Part shown: piece by piece, positions 50,901-62,900 of the stretch | Position numbering within the stretch: the stretch's first letter is position 1 | Layout of the letters: every line of letters begins with the position of its first letter | Source: Oryzias latipes | Taxonomy: Eukaryota; Chordata; Actinopteri; Beloniformes; Adrianichthyidae | Length of the DNA stretch: 64,000 nt | Reading direction: 5' to 3' | Assembly: GCF_002234675.1 (NCBI RefSeq) | Contig: NC_019864.2 | Location: 19,036,582 to 19,100,581 of the forward strand | The notes under the pieces: model-generated | Databases searched by the model: none | What the model was told of the DNA's origin: nothing | What the model saw: only the letters and a program-made list of their open reading frames with translations | Translations under genes and position numbers: made by a program

Positions 50901-53900
50901 GGTCTGATGATGAAGAAACATTTTGTCACGCTTTGGTGGAATACACCAGAGCCTGCTCACATGTTGGATATCCAGTAAGAGAGTGGAGGGACAGTTTCCC
51001 ATCATGCAGTAAGTTCTCCTGCAATTTTAAATTTTTTCAAGACCCAGCCCCCCAAAAAAAGAAAAAAAATCGTTGTACTCAACTTGCTATTTACATAACA
51101 TGTACTGTCCTTTACTGTCCATCATGCTTAACTGAAGTGTTTTTTTGTGCAGATGATGGCTGTGAAGAGAGTTTTGTGTACAGAGACTGTATCAGCTGTT
51201 GCCCACCCACCTGTACATTTGAGAAAGAATGTCTAGGAACAAACCTGCATTGTTTGGATGGTTGTTACTGCCCTGATGGTGTGTTTTTCTTTTTTTTATA
51301 CAAAAAATAACAATACTTTTGCTGCCTTTTTTGTGCCAGTGTGATTGAACTCAAGCTATTCTTTTGAGTTGCAGGCCTTATCTTACAAAACGGCACTTGC
51401 ATAGCTGCTTCTCAGTGCCCTTGTGTTTACCATGGCACCTCGTACATACAAGGACAAGTGCTTCAGCAGGGTTGCAGTGTTTGGTGAGTGTGAACAGCTG
51501 GTGAACGTGCGCCGTTTGACATGTGCCGCTGATTTGTGGCGCTTTTCAATTTCAGCGTGTGTATGGGGGGCGTTTGGAACTGCACTGAGAATAACTGCAC
51601 AGGTGAGAACCAAGACTGTGTCGTTACTGAAAAAGAAGGAAGTAGCTCAGATAACTTAAGTCATTCTTTCTTCTGTCTCTTTTTAGCTGAGTGCACAGTG
51701 GTAGGGGATGTGTTTGTGACCACTTTTGATGGCAGGATGTTTCTCCAGCCAGGGGCATGTCAGTATGTGCTGGCAAAGAGCCGCAGCAGCAACAGATTTA
51801 CCGTCACACTGCAGTATACAACCTGTTCAGAGGTATCACAAACACACGTGTCATAAACGACTGCGGTTAAACACACATCTGTGCAATATAACTACCAACA
51901 TCACAACTTCTCTACTAGTTTCAAACTAGAAACTAAATTTAAAACAGGTTGTGTCACAACATCTCCATGTTCTTTTGTATGTTCTTTTCTTTCTAAAACA
52001 TGAGGTTGTTGTTGTTAAGCCATATTTCCCCCGATTACTAAAGACTGTTTGTACTGTAGCAGTCAGGTTTGCTTTAAACATGGTTAACACTTGACAGAAA
52101 AAATGGGGTATTGGTCTCATCTGACTAAATTATGCCCTTTTCAAATAAATCAGGGGCTTTTATGCTCTTCATCAGTTTAATCAGCTGCTTTGTTCTTGTA
52201 ATGATTGCTAATACGGTGTTCTGTTCTGACTCTGCAAGAGGTTTGCTAAATATAGAGGCAGTTTAAATAGTCCACTACAACTCTGATTAGTAGTAGTAGT
52301 GCTCTATGCAATTTTGACTGCAGTGTTATTTTTAGGTCCTTGAAGCCCTGATTTCTTATAATTTTTTTTTGGATTGCCTCAAAAATACAATTATTGTATT
52401 TTCTAAGGTAAAAAGAGTAATCAGCAAGATGAATAAGCTTCTATAACTGTTAATTTCTTAGATTAATTGCCAAAATTCTGCAAACATCAATTAAAAATGC
52501 ATTTACTCACATCCTTCTGAACAGATCCAAAGTTTTTATATTTGTAATTTTTTAATTACCTTTAATATTTTATACTGATATTTAACAAACATACCGAAGG
52601 GTGACTGCTGCTGATCAGACAAACAGCTTATTACTATATTAATTATATTATAATTTCCCTAAACTCTAACATTTCTACAGTATATGCAATACTGTGTTTA
52701 GTTTTTTCCCTTTTTCACATGAGTCTTCTAATATTTACCTGTTCTGACAAATGAAGCTTAAAAAATAATTCAGGTGTACTCCCTAACTGTAAAAACATAC
52801 TTTACTGTGCTTTTAATTTCTTAATTATTCTATGTAGTGATTACTTTTTAACACTGATAATACAGTTTATAGAAATAGCCAATGTTTTTTTTTTCTTTTT
52901 GTTTGGAAAGGACCACAAAGCCAAGCACGTAAACTCAAGTTGTTTATTGTTGGAGGCCCACCAACCACACATTATTTGCACTTTAAAATAAATTATAATT
53001 TAAGATTCTAAATTTTGAGAGCAGTTTTTGATTTCCATGAATAACTGAGGTAGTGCAAACTTCCATATTTGCCACTAAAAACTTTTGTTAGATTTTGTAA
53101 CTACAAGATTTTATTACATGTGCTTTGTAAAATAACCAACACTTTAATGTAAATTAATTTATTATCTTTTGTATTTCAACAGCAGCAGGTGTGTATTCAG
53201 TCAGTAACAGTGGTGCTGGATGAAGATGTGAGTCATCAGATCACACTGACTAGAGAGGGGGAGGTCACAATTGGTGTAAACCAAGCAGCCACCTTACCCT
53301 ATGTTAATGGTAGAGTTTACAAAATTGTGAAATTTATTCTATTCTCTTTTTGTGATCTTCAGTAAAAGTTTATTAATGGGATTTTCTGTGACTAGATGCG
53401 GTTGAGGTGCGCAAGCTGACCTCTGTGTTCACACAGCTGAAGGCGGGCATTGGGTTGAGGTTGCACTATGATGCTCGAGGGGGACGCCTGTATTTGCAGC
53501 TGGACAGCCACTGGCACGGACAAACTTTGGGCCTTTGCGGAACCTTCAATGGAAATCTTCGAGATGATTTCCTGTAAGCAAGTACCTTTAATGAGTAAAG
53601 GGATGTCCAATAAGCGAATCTCTTGCTGACTGTCTTTGAGTCTGTTCAGGTCTCCTGCAGGAATGATCGAGGGCACTCCTCAGCTTCATGCCAATGCTTG
53701 GAAGGTTTCATCTGCTTGCATTGCTCCAGTAAATCTTCCCATTATAGACCCATGTGAAGTGAACCAGCACAATGGTAATAGTTATCAGTATTTTGGATAA
53801 ACTACAATCCTAAGATTGTTCTATACATTCTTATTTATTCAAGTTTGCACTTTTTTGGATAAATTTTGCTTTAATTTTAAGCTATCGTGGTTTTATGGGA

Positions 53901-56900
53901 CCACATTTCTTCACAACCATTTCAGCTTTTCTTTTTTTTTCTTCACACCCCAGTCTACTATGCATCCCAGTGCGAGGTGCTTGTGGGGAGTGCATTTGCT
54001 CCATGTCATGGTTACATCAGCCCAAACATCTACCAGCAGCAATGCCGCTATCAGGCCTGTCTTTGCGGAAGCAGCTGCATGTGCACAGCCCTGGCTCACT
54101 ACACTTACCTCTGCTCTAAACACGGAGTCCACGTTGATTTCAGAGCTCAAGTCTCTGAGTGTGGTTAAGTACACATCTTCCATGCTTTTAATTTATTAGT
54201 TTGGTATTCTTCAACCCTGCTAATTCTGCACTTTGAAAGCACAGGCATGGTATGTCTTGGAGGTATGCTGTACCACTCGTGTGTGTCGTACTGTGGCCGG
54301 TCCTGTCGAGGGCTGTCCAGTTCTGAAACATGTGTCCCTGACGACTGCGCAGAGGGGTGTGGGTGTCCAGAAGGGAGTTACTATGATGATGTGCGCCAGC
54401 GCTGTGTGCAACTGTGAGACTAAACTACCTTACAATTAGCTGCAACAGAACCATCACACAGAATAATAGAAAGCATCAATGTAGTTCTGTGAATTTCTCC
54501 TCAGGTCACAGTGTCACTGTTACTCTATGAATGGTGTGTCACAGCCAGGCGAGGTGACCTTCAGTGCATCTGGACCTTGGTAAGCCATGAGATCCAAAAA
54601 CATAGGCCTTACTTTACCTTCTATGCTCATTACACAGAGTGAGACGTACTTGTTCTCACTGTCTGACAGGTTTGTGAAAACAGTAAAAGCTCAGGTGATT
54701 GTGAGATGAGACGGGGAGCACTTAAACCAGTGTTGTGTTTAATAGCATTATTCTGTTTCACCAACACTCAGCCCTTTCTCCCTCCTTTCCTGTCTCTCCC
54801 ACCAGCTTGTGCCGAAATGGGAAGCTGGAGTGTGAGCCAGAGGAAAAAGGTAACCTCTCTGCACCAACCCCCCTCCTTCAGTTCCCGCTCCCGTTCGTTC
54901 CGACAACAAAGTGCCGTTTCAGGCTAGATCCCTCTCACTGAAATCAAGAGGATGATGTCTGCAGTTGTAGCTCCTTTCCCAAGAGCTGTTGTCGCTGATG
55001 CTTTGAGTGATTGGTGCACGGATTTTTCACATCCATGTGTATTTGTTTGCTTGAAAATTGTAGAGCCGGATAGTGCAGAGGTTGGGGAGTGTCCAGAGGG
55101 AAAGGTGTATCACAGCTGCATTGAGCAAAGGGGAGGAGTCGCGTGTGCCCCGACCTGCCGTAACCTGATGTTGAACCTCACCTGCCCACCCAATACGCCA
55201 TGCATACCTGGCTGTGTCTGCCCTCCTGGGTAATATAAGAAGCTGCTTCCCGTCTATTGTTTTTAAAACACTCTTAGAAACTGATTTTTGCACGCCCCAA
55301 TAAGATTTATTCTTTATCTGAAACATGATGTATCTGTGTGCTCTTTTCATTACTTTCTTTGGTATGTGCAACATTTTGCTCACAAGTTGAAGATTAAATT
55401 AATTTTACTTTGAGTGATAGAAAGAAAACTTACTAATTTTATCAGTAAGTTTGTAACTCTTAAATAGTAGTTGGATAAACTGTTAATGAGATCTTCATTT
55501 TATCCCTCAGTTTGGCAGGAACATTTAATTTAAAATTAGCCGCAAATTAGTTGTTTCCTACGTCTAATATAAGACACACTCTCACTTTAAGCTGTCATAG
55601 ACTCTCAAGAATAAATGACACATTTATGTTTACTTGTAATAGACATTTAAATTTTTTATTTTTTCTAGCACTCTGCACAACAAAAAAAGGACGTCAAACT
55701 AAAATATCCCCAAGTTTTTAAACTAAAATATAGAGTTTAAAACGTTAGTTGGTCAGCTCTTGGTTGGACAGATCTTTGTGCTGTGAGAATTTTTCTAGAG
55801 ACTTTGATTAAAATATAAATAAATTTGTGTTTTAAAACAATTAAAAAAATTGCAGAGTGCATTATGGAGGTTACAACTCACAACCAAGAGCATTTGAATT
55901 ATCTGATCCAATAAAGCTTCACCAACGAATGCAAATTAAAACAGTGGTTGCCTTGAAGCTAAGGTTAGAAAATAATCAATTTTAATTAATGAACTGAACT
56001 GCAGGGACAGGATTGAAGTAAAGAGCTTGTGAGTGGTTTGCATTGAGTACTTTTGGTTTTATCTGTGCAGGCTGGTTCTGCATCAGGGGGAGTGCTACTA
56101 TCCAGAGAATTGTCCCTGTGCCTGGCTTGGCCTTGAATATCTGCCTGGACAAAGTGTGGAAACGCCTTGCTATAAATGGTTAATTCCCTTTTGAGTTTCT
56201 ACTACTTTTTTCATTGGTATTATAAAACAAAACAAAGAATACCTGTAAGTTTTTATTTTATTTTTAAATTTAGGGTGTACAATTAGGCCGACTTTAATGA
56301 AGAGAATGTCAAACTTGCTGTCCTTCCTGTTGCAAAGTGTGCATTTGTTGGCATTAAGAGACGTTTTAACCATTTCTTTTCTCCTTCTCTCATGTCCATC
56401 TGTCCATTCTCTCAGTGTGTGCCACCGTGGCTTTTTCAACTGTAGCTATTCTCCATGTCCAGCGGTGTGCACAGCTTACAGTGACAGACACTATCATACC
56501 TTCGATGGCCTTGAATATGACTACTACTCAGACTGTCAGGTCTACCTGCTTAAAGTAAGTCTAAATGTACATATTTATCGACATACATTGCTTTTTTTTG
56601 GAATAGTGAAAGGTTATGCATATTTTTTTAAGATTTTTCTTTCTAAATCAAAGAAAGCAACTTCCGACAGATTGCCCAAGACAAATTCACAAGCATTTTT
56701 AGATTAAACAAATGAGGCACATCCCTTGCAACTCCAGGTTAAGACTGATTTGAATCTGGAAAACAAGATCCACGCCTGCTCCCAATATTGGAGGCAAAAA
56801 ATGGTTTTTAATTAGTGCAGATTAAAGTGTGTTTGTGTGTGGGTGGGTGGCTGCGCGCTACAGTAACGCTAGTAGACGTTGAGCAAACCTGAAAGTCGAC

Positions 56901-59900
56901 AAAGAAAGCAGTGTTCACATCAAACCCCAGGGCTCCTGCGCTCCCAGGGATATAGAATTAGAATTAGCAGAACAAACATTCAGAATCAGACCAGATGGAC
57001 TGCTGGCCTCCACGCAGACCTGAAAAGAAGCAGGAAGCAGGTCATAGCTTTGTCTGTGTGTCTTGGTGTTCCTTTTCTGTCTCATTTATCAAGACAGATT
57101 TGTTTTCCAAAGGAATCATGTTGTAAATTTGGTTAAAATCTTTTAACAGAAATCAGAAGTCTGTTTTTTATTTGAAATTAAAAAGAAAATTGGAAATTAA
57201 AGGATACCTTTTGTTTTTGGCTGATGTTTTTTTCTTTCCCCCTCTTCCTTCTCACCAGAGCACCGGAGAACCCGAAGTGTCCATTGTTGCCCAAAACAAG
57301 GACTGCTATGAGAGTGGGATTGTTTGCATGAAAATACTGGTCATTCATGTGGGGCTGACCAAGATCTACTTCACAGACAACTCTGGCAATCCTGTACAAA
57401 AATGCACAAATGATCTACACACTCAGCTTTGTCTCAGTCTGTTTCCATCAAAAATGCTGAACTGATTTTTCTTGTAGAGCCCCTCCACTGTCGTGGGTCG
57501 AGAGTCTGAGTTTGAGCTCTGGAAATCAGGCTACTACACCGTTGTCCATTTCTCCAGCCAAGATCTTACCATCCTCTGGGACCGTAAGACAACTGTACAC
57601 ATCAGAGCTGGACCTCAGTGGAAGGTCTGAATAAAAACGGCATTCTTACTTTGTCATCGAGTGGCGTGGAATTCGCTCCGAAGACATGACCTGCTACTTG
57701 CATGGTTTTCCCCAGGGTCGCTTCAGTGGCCTATGTGGAAACTTTGACAGTGTAACAGTGAACGACATGACCACATCCAGCCACATGGAAGTCAATAACG
57801 CTCAGACGTTTGGAGACAGCTGGGCTCTGGGACAGGTATGACTCAGCTCTCCTTGCATTGATCCTAACTCTAGCTCCTTTCTTCTTTTTATCTTTGTCTG
57901 TCTCACTCTCATGTACTTGTCTCCCTTGAGTCGTCTGTGATATTTAAGAGTAATCAGACACTTGATCACCTTCTCTCTCTGTGTGTGTATGTGTGCGCAC
58001 ACGTTATTGGTGTTTCAGTGTGAAAGTGACTACATCGTTGAGCGACCGTGTGAAGGGGACTTAGGAAGACAGCCGTACGCCAAACGGGAGTGCGCTCTTC
58101 TCTACAGCGACGTCTTTGCACCCTGTCACAATGTGGTGAGTGCCACTTAACTGAACCCAACACACACATACACAAATGACCAGCAAGAGAGAATGTTGCA
58201 ATAAAAGGTTATCTTTCTCGTGACAGAGTAGTAGAGGTTGGAAAGAGGTTATGGGAACAAGGCTTAACTGATCCCACAAATACACTGTTCATTGGAAGTA
58301 AATGCCACACAGATGCTGAATGACAAGACACAAATGCCCCTTCTGGGCTTTAATGGAATGTTGTTCTTCTAAATTGTGACCAGTAGATGGAGCTATGTTA
58401 GTTTGGACCAAAGCAATTTATGTCATGAAACTTTAGTACCATGCTCTTAAAACACCTTTTGTGGAGCAGATTTCTTTTTGTTGGGAGGTGATTGTCTTGC
58501 CTTTATTCTTTAGTCATAAAAACTCTGTTTTTTTTAAACATATTTCATTGTGCCTTGATTTGTTTTCTGTAAAATGTAATCCTATTTTAAACAATTTTAT
58601 AACTAAATATGATTCACGTATCAAGCATTGGCAGACAATTGACAGACAACTTGGACCTATTCAGGCTTTGTTATTTGTTTTTAGAGATATTATTTCTGCA
58701 TTCTCTCTTTAACTTTGTACGTTTCTCTACTGGGATATGTAGTCTATAATCAGCAGGCTTTAGTTGGAAATAATAAAACATGAAAGTGATTGAGTTTTAA
58801 TGTAGAGTGGTCCTGTCAGTGATGCTCATTTTAAAGCCTGTCAGCAGCAGGAAGGAAGACCTGTGGAATCTCTCCTTCCAACAGCGAGTTTGTGACAGAA
58901 GCTGCTCCTTTAGGGCAAACAGAGCATCCTTGGTCTGTGGGTGGTACCAGCATAGACATCAATTTAGCCAAGAACCCCTTTATCTCCTTAATGTAACTCT
59001 CATCTGTCCTTGTTTGATTCAATATTAGGATTTAAAAAACAAATGTTTGTATGTTTTTATTTAATTATATTCTTATTTTAAAATATTCTCTGTAATATTA
59101 TTAGCAAAGCTTGAGAAAAAAAGAACTGTCTTATTAAATACATTTGTTTTATTTTTCTTGTGTTTTTTGGGGGAGGAATCAAGCTCATCACTGAATATTA
59201 TTCTACTGAAGTGACTATTAATATTTAAATTCAACTTAACTCTACTCAGTTTGCTGCACACATCCTTCCTAAAAACTTAGTAAAAAAAATACTCCATGAA
59301 TGATGTGTACTTTTTATGCCCATCGTCACAACATAAAGATAACAAAAATCTGCGTGTGGGCAGGTCAGCTGACTCTCAGGCGTTCTGCCCATCATGCAGG
59401 TCATGGGATACCTGTTGCAGCAGAGGTTGGCCCACATTTCTTGTCCTGATATCTCATCAGGGCAATTCATTTCTGAATTATTTATGACTGCTCATCCTAT
59501 GAGGAAGACCTCCCCCAGCCCTCCCAGAGAGATTTAGCCTGGTTCATCTTACGATTGTAACTGTGTTGTTGTGTTTATAACTGTGTGCATGTGTGTGTGT
59601 CTTTTAGGTTGATGTGGCCTGGTTTTATAGAAACTGTCTGACAGACACGTGCAATTGTAACCGTGGGGGGGACTGCGAGTGTCTCTGCACATCCATTGCT
59701 GCATATGCACACAAGTGCTGTCAACAGGGGGTCACAATACACTGGAGATCCCCCTCTGTTTGTCGTGAGTACACTCACATGCATATGCACATTACCCATA
59801 TATCTTTTATCACAGTTCTGTTTTGTTTATTGCCATTTATATATGTTATTATTCTAACATTTGGCACATTTTTTTTTGTTATGGAAATCTTCATGGGTAT

Positions 59901-62900
59901 TCTTCCACTTTCAGCCTATGACTGTGAATACTACAATCAAGGTGCGTATGAGCGAGGACCCTCTCTTTTACTGTTGCGGGTGGATGTACTTCTATTCCCA
60001 CAGAGCTTGTAATCCTTCTCACTTCCTGTCTTGCTGTCTCGTTCTTCCACAGAACTAGGTGATGGCCCATTTTCCTTGGTGAGTGCTGCCTTTAATGACA
60101 CCATGTTTGGAGCGAATCGCACCAGCAGCTCCGTCTTTCCAGTGATGAGGGAAAGACCAGGACAGCTTCCCCCACCAGGGCTGTTGTTTAACTTCATGAT
60201 CACCCCAGGCCTGCAGAAAGACAGGAGCTCACGTGAGCATCCACAGTCACCTGTCAACATGACACTTAAATATTTTGTATTTCTAGAGGCCTAATCAAAG
60301 TTGTTCTTTATATTTATAGGTGTTTCTGTGGTGTCACTTGAGTCTGCAGAGAGACCGAATTATTTCCTTGCAGTGTCAGGACGCAGCCGCGTTCAGTTGG
60401 AGCACTGGAGTCGAGGGGTTGAGTTCAGCCGCAGAGCAACCTTTATCCAGCATCAGGGGCTGTTTCTGCCAGGATACACCTCATTCGAGCTCGTCAGCCA
60501 GCCTGGAATCTTCCTGACACTCACTCGGTCGGCTGCACGAGCCCAGAGATATGAATCCTCCGAGGGCTTCAAAGCTAGCAGCAGCTTCACACTTGAGGGT
60601 CAGGAATACAAAAATGCATCCAACACACAAACAATGAAAGCAAATCTCTAATGTCAAGTTTAACACATTTCCAATTTCCATTAATGCAACTTTAAGGCAC
60701 ATTTTCCTAAAAAATACAGCAGTGTTTGTGAAAACTCAGCTCTTTTAAATTTCATATTTGATCACTAAGACCTTTAAAAATTAGGAAGAGTTAAGAAGGA
60801 TGTCTACTGTAAAGTTTGAATTAGATAACAATAAAAAACTAACAAATTTCAAATAATAATCTTAAAGGAATCAAGAATCTTTAACTATAAACTGAAAAAC
60901 AAAGGACCTTAAACTTGAAAAAATTCTCTTACAGCTTGTTAATTAAACTAACTTTTCTTTTACCTCATATTGTCATAAATCTCTGCGAACTAAAATCGGA
61001 AGGAAACTGGTTCTATAATGATTGCAGAGCCTTTCTAATTTTAGATGTTGTCATGCAGTTCTGCTCAGTATTTAGTTTTTCATAAAACCACCCACAGGTT
61101 CTGTTGTTAAACAAGTAACTGCTGTGTCCATATGATTTTTGGGTATATTCAGCAAATAGAAATTCAAAGATATACTATTTTTTTCTTTGCAGAGAGCTCT
61201 TTCATAATCCCATATCGCATGATGTGTGAGTGGCGCTACCAGGCCTGTGCAAGCCCCTGTGTTCACACATGCAGTGATCCAGATGCCACCCGCTGTCAGT
61301 TCCTGCCTCAGTAAGGCGCTCGGCTCAACAACAGCATTCATGTATACTTCACATGGTCATCCCAGGTGCTGAAAGTGCTGTCATGATGTTACAGTGTGGA
61401 GGGCTGCTTTCCGCGCTGTCCGAAAAACATGGTCATGGACGAAGTAACGAGACGATGTGTCTACAGGGAGGACTGTAAGTGAAACTACACCTTCTTGTTG
61501 TCTTCCATGTGCATACACATGTTTTTAGATTTTCTTTTCAGACAAATGGAAGGATATAAATGTAGTTTATCTTGACATGTTTTGACCATTTTGGCCTGCA
61601 GTCTTCCTCAGATAGTTTTGCGCCTGTCAGGACATGTAAGGCATCAGTTCTTCAAAGACCACAAACAGATTGAAAGGGGCGTAGTCTTTAAGATAGCCCT
61701 GGGACACGCCCATCACAAGCAATTGACAGTGACATGTTATGACTTGAGCAAAACTTTCCGAGGAAGACAGCAGGCCAGCGGTCAAAACATGTCAAGGTAA
61801 ACCATATCAAAATAATTCCATTTGTCTGAGCAAAAAACTTTCACAAACATATTTAAATGAAGCTCCCTTTTGTTTTGTCACTTTAGTCTAAAATTTCTTC
61901 CATATTTATGGGTTCTTTTTGTTGTTTGAACAAATTAATTTATGATAACAGTCATCCAAATCATTCCATAACAATTTATCCATCATAGACAACCCAGATC
62001 ATCTTCTCCACCCTGTTCTGGAAAAAGAGTGGAGCTCCTTCTCAAAGAGGCTCAGACAGCTCTGCTCAAAAACTGTCTGATACCGGAAATTATTCCTACC
62101 GAACACAAATACACTTTACAATAACTCACAGTGTAACAGAAAACTTGTGCACATTTCTGTAAATAACTTTTAAATTATATCATCTTCTTTTTATTTTTGG
62201 CTTTTTTCTACAGTTAATTTGTTTTTATGTTCTATTTTCTTTTAAGATTACAATGCTACTGTAACATACAAATTTCCCACGTGTGGGATCAATAAATTAA
62301 TTCTGATTCTCATCCCGTGTAGGTGTGTCGCTTCCCCCAACTCCAACACCCTTTGCGTATGTGGTGCGGTCCAACAGAACTACTTCAATAGCAACCACTA
62401 CACTGACAACTACTACCTTAAGACCCACAACTACAACACCCGCCATGCCAACAACTACCTCCACCACCACTACCACACCCAGCACAACTGTGACCACTGA
62501 GCTTCAGACTTCACCCACAACTTCTTCCCCTTCAACCACCACTCCCACTACTACAACCCCTCCAGAAACAACCACTCTCAGCACAACAGAGATGACCACC
62601 ACACAAACCACGATGTTCACCTCACCCTCCACTCCAGAGCCCACCACATCTCCCCCACCCTCCACTGCTCCTACGTTCACTACTCTGCCCCCACAAACGT
62701 CCACTCTGCCGCCAACAACTTCCCCCTCCACCCCCCCAGTGCCCACCACTGCAATGACTACCCACCCCACATCCACTGAAGCTCCCACCACCCCACCGCC
62801 GACTTCACCAGACATGCCTACCACCACCCCAGTAGACACTGAGACAACCACAGCTCCACCTCCGACAACTGTCGAGACCACTTCAGTAAGCACTGAGCGT

